Part shown: positions 26,796 to 34,752 of the stretch, one piece after another | Position numbering within the stretch: position 1 is the first letter of the stretch | How the letters are laid out: the number at the start of each line of letters is the position of its first letter | From: Sphingomicrobium flavum | GTDB lineage: Bacteria > Pseudomonadota > Alphaproteobacteria > Sphingomonadales > Sphingomonadaceae | Assembly: GCF_024721605.1 (NCBI RefSeq) | Contig: NZ_CP102630.1 | Location: forward strand, 496,001 to 560,000 | Reading direction: 5' to 3' | DNA length: 64,000 nucleotides | Notes under the pieces: generated by a model | Seen by the model: the letters and a program-made list of their open reading frames with translations, nothing else | Told to the model about the DNA's origin: nothing | Database searches by the model: none | Position numbers and translations under genes: made by a program

Positions 26796-27175
26796 GCGAC
26801 ACGCGCTTCACGCTGACCGGCCGCCTCAAGGCCTTTACCTTCGCCTTGAAGGGCATGCGCACCTTGTGGGCGGAAGAACCGACGACGCGCTTTCACCTCG
26901 CGGGCACCCTCGCGGCGATTGCGGCGGGCGTCTGGCTCGATATCGCGCGGTGGGAATGGCTGTTCGTCATCGCCGCCATCGGGCTCGTCTGGTTTGCCGA
27001 AGCGGTCAATACGGCGGTCGAACGGCTGGCCGACGCGGTGACGCTGGAACACCATCCCCTGATCGGCAAGGCCAAGGACGTGGCCTCGGCTGCAGTGCTG
27101 ATCATTTCGCTCACCGCCTTTGTCGGAGGCATCCTTATCTTCGGTCCGCCGTTGATAGCCTTATTCGGGGGCTGA
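26792..27175 (+). CDS. dgkA: diacylglycerol kinase (probable CTG start)
   Basis: Small three-helix membrane kinase of the DgkA family. The conserved core is [35 protein letters not shown] (shown by positions about 65-100 of the 127-aa form). No ATG, GTG or TTG lies in frame before 26846, yet family-conserved N-terminal sequence ([16 protein letters not shown]) starts upstream of that TTG. A CTG at 26792, overlapping the dxs stop as CTGA, restores the usual length; a CTG at 26813 is an alternative. It recycles diacylglycerol into phosphatidate. Confidence 0.8.
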   Translation: MSDTRFTLTGRLKAFTFALKGMRTLWAEEPTTRFHLAGTLAAIAAGVWLDIARWEWLFVIAAIGLVWFAEAVNTAVERLADAVTLEHHPLIGKAKDVASAAVLIISLTAFVGGILIFGPPLIALFGG

Positions 27176-27188
27176 ACGGGGATTGAGC

Positions 27189-28295
27189 ATGCAAGACAAG
27201 CGGACATGGCGCGACTGGGTGCACGGATTGCTCATCCTGCTCTCTATCATCCTCATCGTCGCGGCCTTTCTGCCCTTGTGGCAGACCGATCGCTGGTGGG
27301 TCCGCGTCCTCGATTTCCCGCGCCTGCAGCTGGCCGGCGTGGGCATCGTCGCCATCCTGCTCTATTGGGCGAGCGAGCCCGACCCACGCCGCGGGCGATC
27401 GCTATGGATCCTCTCGATGCTGGTGGTCGCGACCGCCTGGCAGCTGGTCCATTCGGTACGTTACCTGCCCTTCTGGCCGCAGGAAGTCGCGGGCGCTGCG
27501 CAATGCCAGCCCGATCGGCAGTTCACCCTGCTGGGCGCCAATGTGCTGACCCCCAATGACGAATTCGAAAAATTGCTGGCGGTGATCGAGGAAGCCGACG
27601 CCGATGTCATCCTCCTGACCGAAAGCGATTCCAGATGGGAAGCGGCGATGGCGCCCATCCACGCCGATTATCCCCAGCGGTTGAGCCGCCCGCTCGACAA
27701 TACCTATGGCATGCACCTCTATTCGCGCCTGCCCTTCAACGGGCGCTTCCAGGATCGGGTTGAAACCGACATCCCCTCGATCAAGGGCGAGCTCAGTCTG
27801 CGCGACGGCAGCCGGGTCACCTTCCACGGCGTCCATCCCGAACCGCCTCATCCGGGCGAAAATAGCGGCGAACGCGATGCCGAGCTGGTGCTGGTCGGCC
27901 GCGAAGTACGCGAGGATGGCGGAGCTACACTGGTCTTTGGCGACATGAACGATGTCGCTTGGTCCTCGACCTCGCGCCTGTTCCTGGAAACCAGCGGCAT
28001 GGGCGATCCGCGCGTCGGGCGGCGGCTGATGCCCACCTTCAACGCCAAATGGCCGCTCTTCCGCTGGCCGCTCGATCATCTCTTCGTCAGCCCGCATTTC
28101 TCGCTCGTGAAGATGGAGCGGTTGGACGGCATCGGATCCGACCACTTCCCCGTTCTCTTCACCCTGTGCCTCACCGACGATGCCGAAGAGCGGCTGGTCG
28201 CGCCCGAGGCCGATGCCGAGACGGAGGCCGAGGCCGACGAACAGCTGCAAGAAGGACAGGCCGAAGCCGTGGATGAAAGAAATGGCGAAAATTAG
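27189..28295 (+). CDS. endonuclease/exonuclease/phosphatase-family membrane protein
   Basis: 368 aa from the ATG at 27189. Three hydrophobic helices (about residues 10-100) precede an EEP domain with LLGANVLTPNDEF, LLTESDSRW, TFHGVHPEPPHPGEN, FGDMNDVAWS and GSDHFPVLF, the metal and catalytic residues of the DNase I-like fold. The final 45 residues are Glu/Ala-rich. The EEP part probably sits in the periplasm. Substrate could be a phosphoester, lipid or nucleic acid; not determinable. It overlaps tlyA. Confidence 0.85.
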   Translation: MQDKRTWRDWVHGLLILLSIILIVAAFLPLWQTDRWWVRVLDFPRLQLAGVGIVAILLYWASEPDPRRGRSLWILSMLVVATAWQLVHSVRYLPFWPQEVAGAAQCQPDRQFTLLGANVLTPNDEFEKLLAVIEEADADVILLTESDSRWEAAMAPIHADYPQRLSRPLDNTYGMHLYSRLPFNGRFQDRVETDIPSIKGELSLRDGSRVTFHGVHPEPPHPGENSGERDAELVLVGREVREDGGATLVFGDMNDVAWSSTSRLFLETSGMGDPRVGRRLMPTFNAKWPLFRWPLDHLFVSPHFSLVKMERLDGIGSDHFPVLFTLCLTDDAEERLVAPEADAETEAEADEQLQEGQAEAVDERNGEN

Positions 28296-29016
28296 GGCTG
28301 ACCAATTGCTGGTGGCACGCGGGCTGGTGGAGACGCGGTCCAAGGCGCAGGCGCTGATCCTGGCGGGCAATGTCTTTTCCGCCGAAAGGAAGATCGCCAA
28401 GGCGGGCGACCAGTTGGCCGAGGATGCGCCGCTCGAAGTGCGCGGCAAGGATCATCCCTGGGTCAGCCGGGGCGGCATCAAGCTCGATCACGGGCTTGCC
28501 CATTTTGCATTCGATGTGACGGGGCTGACGGCATTGGACGTGGGTTCGTCCACCGGCGGTTTTACCGATGTGCTGCTATCGCGCGGCGCGGCGAAAGTCT
28601 TCGCGGTCGATGTCGGCACCAACCAGCTCGCCTGGAAGCTGCGCTCGGACGATCGCGTCATCGTGCATGAGCAGACCAATGCGCGGACATTGACCAGCGA
28701 GATCATCACGAAGGCGCCGCAGATCGTGGTGTGCGACGCCAGCTTCATCGCGCTCCACAAGGTGCTCGATGCTGCCGTCGATCTGGCGGCACCCGGTGCG
28801 ATGCTGGTGGCGCTGGTCAAACCCCAATTCGAAGCCGGGCGCGAGGAAGTGGGCAAGGGCGGGGTGGTGCGCGATCCCGCCGTCCATGAACGCGTCTGCC
28901 AGGAAGCGGCCGAATGGATCGCTTCCAAAGGGTGGAGCGTCTTGGGAATCGAACGAAGCCCGATCACGGGCCCAGAAGGCAATGTCGAGTTCCTGCTCGG
29001 CGCACGAAAGGATTGA
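28282..29016 (+). CDS. tlyA: TlyA-family rRNA methyltransferase (hemolysin-like)
   Basis: 244 aa from the ATG at 28282 (MAKIRADQLLV, the usual family start; ATG at 28273 also in frame). An S4 RNA-binding domain covers residues 1-60, followed by a FtsJ-like methyltransferase with the SAM motif LDVGSSTGGFTDVLL and KPQFEAGR. TlyA methylates ribose 2'-O positions in 16S and 23S rRNA in mycobacteria. The start lies 14 bases inside the preceding gene. Confidence 0.92.
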   Translation: MAKIRADQLLVARGLVETRSKAQALILAGNVFSAERKIAKAGDQLAEDAPLEVRGKDHPWVSRGGIKLDHGLAHFAFDVTGLTALDVGSSTGGFTDVLLSRGAAKVFAVDVGTNQLAWKLRSDDRVIVHEQTNARTLTSEIITKAPQIVVCDASFIALHKVLDAAVDLAAPGAMLVALVKPQFEAGREEVGKGGVVRDPAVHERVCQEAAEWIASKGWSVLGIERSPITGPEGNVEFLLGARKD

Positions 29017-29018
29017 GC

Positions 29019-29531
29019 ATGGACGTGAAGCGCGACGATCGCGGGATCTGGAAGAGGGCGCTGTGGCTGGTGCCGCTGATTGTGATTGGCGGCAGCGCCT
29101 CGGGCATCGGGTTCGGGCCGGATGAATGGTATCAGGCGCTCGAGAAGCCCGCTTTTCAGCCGCCCAGCTACCTCTTCGGCATTGTCTGGCCCGCGCTCTA
29201 CACCATGATCGCGCTGGCGCTCGCCACTGTCTTGAACGAGCCGAAAAGCCCTGAGCGCAAAACAGCGATCATCTTCTTCATCGTCCAGCTCGTCCTCAAT
29301 TTCAGCTGGTCCTACGTGTTCTTCGGCGCCAAGGCGATCGAGCCTGCCAGCTGGCTCTTGATGGCGATTTTGCTGACCGCTGCCATCACGGCGGGCAAAT
29401 TCTATCGCATTCGCCCCCTAGCGGGCTGGCTCATGGTGCCCTATCTTGCATGGCTCTTATTCGCCTTCGTCCTCAACCGGTCGATCGTGGCACTCAATCC
29501 GGGGGCGGGCAGCCCGCTCTTCGGTTCATAA
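29019..29531 (+). CDS. tspO: TspO/MBR-family membrane protein
   Basis: 170 aa, five membrane helices, ATG at 29019. Signature residues: KPAFQPPSYLFGIVWPALYT in the first loop/helix and the Trp-rich LNFSWSYVFFGAK and PYLAWLLFAFVLN segments. TspO proteins bind tetrapyrroles; in Rhodobacter TspO tunes photosynthesis-gene expression in response to oxygen and light. Here it stands two bases after tlyA. Function in this organism is inferred only. Confidence 0.93.
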   Translation: MDVKRDDRGIWKRALWLVPLIVIGGSASGIGFGPDEWYQALEKPAFQPPSYLFGIVWPALYTMIALALATVLNEPKSPERKTAIIFFIVQLVLNFSWSYVFFGAKAIEPASWLLMAILLTAAITAGKFYRIRPLAGWLMVPYLAWLLFAFVLNRSIVALNPGAGSPLFGS

Positions 29532-29542
29532 GGAAGTATTTG

Positions 29543-29809
29543 ATGCAGTCGCAGAACCGATTTTTCGACGATTTGGTCAAGATGGTGAACGGGGCCGCGG
29601 GCACCGTTGCCGGCATGGGCCGCGAGGCCGAAAGCTCGATGAAGGAAAAGGTCCGCGAATGGGTTGGCGGAATGGATTTCGTCAGCCGTGAGGAATTCGA
29701 AGCGGTCAAGGAAATGGCGATCGCCGCGCGCGAGGAGAATGAGGCGTTGAAGGCCCGCCTCGATGCCATGGCCGCCGCGCCCAAAAAGCCTGCCGCCAAG
29801 AAAAAATAG
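29543..29809 (+). CDS. ubiK: UbiK-family ubiquinone biosynthesis accessory factor
   Basis: 88 aa from the ATG at 29543, with AAGGAAG seven bases before. It starts MQSQNRFFDDLVKMVNGAAG and has the conserved FVSREEFEAVKEMA segment followed by a coiled coil and a Pro/Ala/Lys tail, the layout of BMFP/UbiK (COG2960). UbiK helps the aerobic ubiquinone-biosynthesis complex in E. coli. The short tail of Lys/Ala/Pro residues is typical. Confidence 0.9.
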   Translation: MQSQNRFFDDLVKMVNGAAGTVAGMGREAESSMKEKVREWVGGMDFVSREEFEAVKEMAIAAREENEALKARLDAMAAAPKKPAAKKK

Positions 29810-29817
29810 GGGGTCTT

Positions 29818-30321
29818 TTGACCGATACAGATAGCGAGATCGGCAGCGAAGAAGACGCACCGATCGACATTTTCGACAGCTATTTCGAAGCCCGGGGCTG
29901 GGCGGCGGAACGCATTGCCGACGGCGAAGTCATGGCCATGGCGACGGGCAGCTGGTCGCAATATGAATTGCGCGCTGTCTGGCGTCCGGATGACCGCGTG
30001 CTGCAGTTCCTGGCCTTCCCCGACATCAAGGTAACGCCCGAAAAGCGCGCCGCCGTCTATGAAGCCATCGGCCTCATCAACGAGCAGCTTTGGCTCGGCC
30101 ATTTCGAACTCTGGTCGGGCGCGGGGCTGATCGTCTTTCGCCATGCCGCTTTGGTCGATCATTCAGGGCAGATGACACTGTCCGAAGCCGAAACCATCAG
30201 TGAAGTCTCGCTAGAGGAATGTGAGCGCTTCTACCCCGTCTTCCAGTTCGTCCTGTGGGGCGGAAAGTCACCGACCGAGGCCATCGCCGCCGCGCTGATC
30301 GACACGCACGGCGAGGCCTGA
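29818..30321 (+). CDS. YbjN-domain protein
   Basis: 167 aa from a TTG (29818), preceded by GGGGG at 29809-29813. The YbjN-like domain covers about residues 18-155 and includes YELRAVWRPDDRVLQFLAFPD and GLINEQLWLGHFELWSG. YbjN-type proteins act as stress-related or chaperone-like factors; the role is unclear. The stop shares a base with the proC start (TGATG at 30319-30323), so the two are coupled. Confidence 0.85.
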   Translation: MTDTDSEIGSEEDAPIDIFDSYFEARGWAAERIADGEVMAMATGSWSQYELRAVWRPDDRVLQFLAFPDIKVTPEKRAAVYEAIGLINEQLWLGHFELWSGAGLIVFRHAALVDHSGQMTLSEAETISEVSLEECERFYPVFQFVLWGGKSPTEAIAAALIDTHGEA

Positions 30322-31127
30322 TGCAAAAGCTCATGCCCGACGGCAGCTGGTTCGTCGGCTGCGGCAATATGGGCGGCGCCATGGTCGAAGGCTGGCGCAA
30401 GGCCCGCGTCGACCTGTCGGGCCTTACCGCCATCAGCCCGTCGGGCCGCGTGATCCCCGGCATCAACGTTAAGACCAGCATCCCCAAGGGCAGCCCCATT
30501 TGGTGCTTTCTCGGCTTCAAGCCGCAGATGCTGGAAGGCATCGTGCCCGACCTTGCGCCGCATATCGGTGAAGGCACGGTGGTCCTGTCGCTGCTGGCCG
30601 GCACCGAAGTCGCCAGCCTGCGTCGCCATTTCCCCAAGGCCCGCGCCATCGTGCGGCTGATGCCGAACTTGCCGGTTTCGGAGGGCGAGGGGGTAACGGC
30701 GATCTTCTCGCCCGATGCCGATGAACAATTGCGCAGCGATATAGAAGCGCTGATCGAAACATTGGGCTATGCGCCCTGGACCAGCAGCGACGACGAACTG
30801 GCGCTGACCTCAACGGTCGCGGGTTCCGGTCCGGCCTATGTCGCCCGCTTCGTCGATGCCTTCGCCAAGGCCGGCGCCGCAGCAGGGCTCAACCCCGCAC
30901 TGGCGCGCCGCCTGGCGCTCGAAACCGTGGCCGGCACCGGCCTCATGGCCCGAAAGTCGGGCGAGGCGATGGACGCGCTCGCCAAACGCGTCGCCAGCCC
31001 CGGCGGCACCACCGAGGCCGGCCTGAAGGCGATGGACGCTGAAGACGGTATCGATGCGCTGGTGATGCGCGTTGTCGAGGCCGCACGCGAGCGTAGCGAT
31101 CAAATGGCGGCGGCGGCACGCGGTTGA
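30321..31127 (+). CDS. proC: pyrroline-5-carboxylate reductase
   Basis: 268 aa from the ATG at 30321. Nucleotide motif FVGCGNMGGAM near the N-terminus, then MPNLPV, GSGPAYVARFVDAFA and SPGGTTEAGLKAM, all ProC marks. It reduces pyrroline-5-carboxylate to proline. It is in one transcription unit with the YbjN protein, and probably with ubiK and tspO further upstream. Confidence 0.96.
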   Translation: MQKLMPDGSWFVGCGNMGGAMVEGWRKARVDLSGLTAISPSGRVIPGINVKTSIPKGSPIWCFLGFKPQMLEGIVPDLAPHIGEGTVVLSLLAGTEVASLRRHFPKARAIVRLMPNLPVSEGEGVTAIFSPDADEQLRSDIEALIETLGYAPWTSSDDELALTSTVAGSGPAYVARFVDAFAKAGAAAGLNPALARRLALETVAGTGLMARKSGEAMDALAKRVASPGGTTEAGLKAMDAEDGIDALVMRVVEAARERSDQMAAAARG

Positions 31128-31183
31128 CCGTTTGCCTGTCCACCCGCTAGGCGCGCCACAACTTTAGTTCAAAGAGGGTATCG

Positions 31184-32068
31184 ATGGTTCAGCCTTATGA
31201 TGATCGCGACGGTTTTATCTGGATGGATGGTGAATTGCGTCCGTGGCGCGATGCCAATGTCCACATCCTGACCCATGCGATGCATTATGCCTCCTCCGTC
31301 TTCGAGGGGCAGCGCGCTTACGGCGGCACCATCTTCAAGCTGAGCCAGCACAGCGAACGGCTGCGCAAGTCGGCCTCGATCCTGGGTTTCGACCTGCCCT
31401 GGTCGGTCGAGGAAATCGATGCCGCCTGCATGGAGGTGTTGAAGGCCAACGATCTGACCGATGCCTATGTCCGCCCCGTCGCCTGGCGCGGATCCGAACA
31501 GATGGGCGTATCGGCGCAGGCGACCAAGCCGCACATGGCCATCGCCGCCTGGAAATGGGGCAAATATTTCGATGAGGAAAAGGCCGATAAGGGCATCCGC
31601 CTCGACATCGCACCCTATCGCCGTCCCGCGCCGCATACCGCGCCGGTCCACGCCAAGGCGGCGGGCCTTTACATGATCTGCACCATGTCCAAGCATCACG
31701 CCGAATCGCGCGGCTATGACGATGCCATGATGCTCGACTGGGAAGGCCGTGTTGCAGAGGCGACCGGCGCCAACGCTTTCTTCGTGCGCGAAGGCAAGCT
31801 CTTCACCCCCACCGCCGACATCTTCCTCAACGGCATCACCCGCCAGACCGTGATCGAGTTGGCAGGCAAGCGCGGGATCGAAGTCGTCGAGAAGCGCATA
31901 TGGCCGGAAGAATTGGCAGATTTCGAGGAATTTTTCCTCACTGGCAGCGCGGCCGAGATCACCTTCGTCTCCGAAGCCGGCCCGTGGCGTTTTACCCCGG
32001 GCGCCATCTCGCGCCAACTGCGCCAGGATTATGACGACCTCGTCAACGGCCGCGTCGTTAATTATTGA
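31184..32068 (+). CDS. ilvE: branched-chain amino acid aminotransferase
   Basis: 294 aa. Class IV PLP aminotransferase: WMDGELRPWRDANVH start, the HAMHYASSVFEGQRAY motif, the catalytic lysine in VHAKAAGLYM, and EATGANAFFV and GITRQTVIELA. It catalyses the last step of valine, leucine and isoleucine synthesis. It stands alone with its own leader, ahead of the GGDEF-EAL gene. Confidence 0.95.
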   Translation: MVQPYDDRDGFIWMDGELRPWRDANVHILTHAMHYASSVFEGQRAYGGTIFKLSQHSERLRKSASILGFDLPWSVEEIDAACMEVLKANDLTDAYVRPVAWRGSEQMGVSAQATKPHMAIAAWKWGKYFDEEKADKGIRLDIAPYRRPAPHTAPVHAKAAGLYMICTMSKHHAESRGYDDAMMLDWEGRVAEATGANAFFVREGKLFTPTADIFLNGITRQTVIELAGKRGIEVVEKRIWPEELADFEEFFLTGSAAEITFVSEAGPWRFTPGAISRQLRQDYDDLVNGRVVNY

Positions 32069-32121
32069 TTTACCTGCCACGCTTGGCGAGCGCTCTCATT
32101 TGCGGTAATCCCCCACTTTCA

Positions 32122-32141
32122 CCACCTGGTCAGGCAGGTGG
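32122..32141 (+). other. hairpin in the 5' leader of the GGDEF-EAL gene
   Basis: A 7-bp stem, CCACCTG (32122-32128) with CAGGTGG (32135-32141), and a 6-base loop, ends directly ahead of the ribosome binding site GGGGGAC (32144-32150). It could influence translation of the downstream gene or be chance. Confidence 0.35.
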
Positions 32142-32153
32142 CCGGGGGACATC

Positions 32154-34532
32154 ATGGGGCAAAGCCAGGGATCGGTGAAACATGCGATGGGTGCGCCCTT
32201 TGCATCGGCGCGTGACCTTGCCGATCGCGTGACCCTCTACGATATTTACCGCGTCAGCCGCCCCGACGACACCTCACTGTGCGACATTCGCGAGCGGCAG
32301 ATCGCCACCATTCTCAAGCTGGCGCCCGTCACGATCGCGATCCAGCTTTTCTGCGGCGCGGTCATGCTGGCCGCCTTGTCCTCCAGCGTCGACAGGCTGG
32401 AGCTTCTGGCCTGGTTCTGCGTGGCGGGCTCGCTCTGCCTCGTGCGCACCTTCAGGGCCTGGCGGCTGACCCGCAATCCCCAATACCGGGCCGAGGCCCC
32501 TGCCACCTTCCTGTCCGCCACACTCACCGTTTTCCTGTTGGGGCTTTTCTGGCTGGTGCCGCCATTATTGTGGTTCGACCAGGCCAGCCCGTCGGCGCAA
32601 TTGTTGATGGCCGTATTGACCGCCGTACTGGTCAGCGCCGGCTCGCTCACCTTTATCAGTGTTCCCCCCGCGGCGCTCTCCTTTGCATTGGTGACCCTGG
32701 CCAGCGTGCTCATCATTTCCTTCAAGATGGATTTCCCCGCCTTGTCGGTGCTGGCCACCATCTATGGCATGGCCGTGATCGGTGCGATTACGGCCAATGC
32801 GCGCCAGTTCATCGCCAATGCCCGCTTCACGATCGAGCTTGAGGAGCAGGGCGAAATCATCGAGCTTCTGCGCGAATTCGAAGCCTCGGGTTCGGGCGGG
32901 CTGTGGGAACTCGATGCCGAATTGCGGATGATCAAGATCAGCGACGAACTGGCGCGGCAGATCGGATCCACCTCGCAGGCCTTGCGCGGCATCCCTGTGC
33001 ACAAGATGCTCGATCCTAACAATCGCGTTGCCGACATGTCGAGCGGGATGCGCCAGCTTTTCCATCACCTGCGCATCGGCCAGCCCTTTCGCGATATCGC
33101 CGTGCCCGCGGTCGCCAATGACCGCTGGTGGGCCTTGTCGGGTCGCCCGTCGCTCGATGAAGAGGGGCGTCTCAAAGGATGGCGCGGGGTTGCCTCGGAC
33201 ATTACCGAGGTGCGCCTGACCGGCATCGACAGCGTGCGCGAAGCGCGGCGCGATCCGCTTACAGGCATCGCCAACCGGCTGCTGATCCGCGAACAGCTCG
33301 AGGAAATGCTCATCGACAGCTATGACGATGACAATCGCGGCGCGCTGCTGCTGGTCGATCTCGACCGATTCAAGCTGGTCAACGATACGCTCGGCCATGC
33401 CATCGGCGATCGCTTGCTCTGTGCCATCGCCATGCGGCTCGAAGATGTGGTCGGCACCGATGGCCAGGTCGGTCGCCTCGGCGGCGATGAATTCGCCATC
33501 GTCTGGACCGGGATGAGCGATCGCGACACGTTGCGCGTGCTGGCCAGTCGCCTGATCGGGGAGGTGTCGCTGCCCGTCAGCATCGGCGGCGCGATCCTCA
33601 ATGTCGGCGCGACCATCGGGATTGCGGTCGGCGGCGTTGATGGCGTTCGCGAAGGCGAATTGATGCGCGCCGCCGATCTCGCGCTCTACCGTGCCAAGGG
33701 CAATGGCCGGGGCAATTTCGCTTTCTTCGAACCCCATCTGCTCGAAGCCGCCGAAGACAGCCGCCTGCTCGAAAATGACGTGCGCGACGCACTGGTGAAG
33801 AAAAGCATGCACATCGCCTATCAGCGCATCGTCGACAGCAAGACCCACCGCACGGTCTGCCGCGAAGCCCTGCTGCGCTGGCATCATCCTACCCGCGGCT
33901 GGATCGCGCCTGACAAGTTCATCCCCATCATCGAGGATGTTGGCCTCATCCACCAGATTGGCGCCCGAGTGATCGAGGAAGCCTGCGAAGAAGCCATGCA
34001 CTGGCAGGACAATAGCTGCGTCGCCGTCAATGTCAGCGCGGCGCAACTGACCGGGGAGGGGCTGGAAGACGTCGTGACCCGCGCGCTTGCCAAGAGCGGG
34101 CTCGATGCCTCGCGGCTCGAACTGGAGGTCACCGAAACCATCTTTATCGGCGAAGATGGCGACACGCTGGATTCGCTCGAACGACTGCGCGCGCTCGGCG
34201 TCGGGCTGGTACTCGACGATTTCGGCAAGGGCTATTCCTCGCTCGGCTATCTGAGCCGCGCCCATTTCTCGAAGATCAAGATCGATCAGGAATTCGTGCG
34301 CGGCGCGGTCGCCGGCGAGCGCGAATCCTCGGCCATCGTCAAGGCGATCCTCGCGTTGGCGGACGGGCTCGGCATCGTCACCACCGCCGAGGGGGTGGAA
34401 ACCGAAAAACAGGCCACCGCGCTCGCGGCGCTCGGCGTTCAGCAGATGCAGGGCTATTATTTTGGTCGTCCCGAAACCCACGAACATGACGCCATTCCCG
34501 AACGCCGCCGCGCGCAGCCCGCGCTGGGCTAA
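32154..34532 (+). CDS. membrane-bound GGDEF-EAL cyclic-di-GMP enzyme with PAS domain
   Basis: 792 aa. Five or six membrane helices lie in residues 55-225, followed by a PAS-like domain (about 240-350), GGDEF (350-520) and EAL (535-785). The cyclase motif is intact (GGDEF at 443-447), as are EAL (571-573), NVSAAQL, EVTETIF, DDFGKGYSSL, KIDQEF and EGVE, so both activities are possible. At the inhibitory site the usual RxxD reads VGTD, so product inhibition is probably lost. Sensor input is unknown. Confidence 0.92.
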   Translation: MGQSQGSVKHAMGAPFASARDLADRVTLYDIYRVSRPDDTSLCDIRERQIATILKLAPVTIAIQLFCGAVMLAALSSSVDRLELLAWFCVAGSLCLVRTFRAWRLTRNPQYRAEAPATFLSATLTVFLLGLFWLVPPLLWFDQASPSAQLLMAVLTAVLVSAGSLTFISVPPAALSFALVTLASVLIISFKMDFPALSVLATIYGMAVIGAITANARQFIANARFTIELEEQGEIIELLREFEASGSGGLWELDAELRMIKISDELARQIGSTSQALRGIPVHKMLDPNNRVADMSSGMRQLFHHLRIGQPFRDIAVPAVANDRWWALSGRPSLDEEGRLKGWRGVASDITEVRLTGIDSVREARRDPLTGIANRLLIREQLEEMLIDSYDDDNRGALLLVDLDRFKLVNDTLGHAIGDRLLCAIAMRLEDVVGTDGQVGRLGGDEFAIVWTGMSDRDTLRVLASRLIGEVSLPVSIGGAILNVGATIGIAVGGVDGVREGELMRAADLALYRAKGNGRGNFAFFEPHLLEAAEDSRLLENDVRDALVKKSMHIAYQRIVDSKTHRTVCREALLRWHHPTRGWIAPDKFIPIIEDVGLIHQIGARVIEEACEEAMHWQDNSCVAVNVSAAQLTGEGLEDVVTRALAKSGLDASRLELEVTETIFIGEDGDTLDSLERLRALGVGLVLDDFGKGYSSLGYLSRAHFSKIKIDQEFVRGAVAGERESSAIVKAILALADGLGIVTTAEGVETEKQATALAALGVQQMQGYYFGRPETHEHDAIPERRRAQPALG

Positions 34533-34578
34533 TCCCCCTTTTCATCGGCGATGAGATCACTATAAGCCGCGACGCTGC

Positions 34579-34653
34579 TGGGGCGTCGCCAAGTGGTAAG
34601 GCAGCGGCTTTTGGTGCCGCCATTCGCAGGTTCGAATCCTGCCGCCCCAGCCA
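34579..34653 (+). tRNA. tRNA-Gln (TTG)
   Basis: 75-nt cloverleaf: acceptor TGGGGCG/CGCCCCA, D arm GCC/GGC, anticodon stem GCGGC/GCCGC with loop TTTTGGT (anticodon TTG), T arm GCAGG-TTCGAAT-CCTGC, discriminator G and an encoded CCA. Confidence 0.97.
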
Positions 34654-34752
34654 GCCTTCACTACATCCTTTCGTCGAACTTCCCTTTTTCGCTCATCTGC
34701 GCCACTGCTAGGCTGCAATTGGGGAAATCTAAGTTCGAGGGATCAGTCAGAC

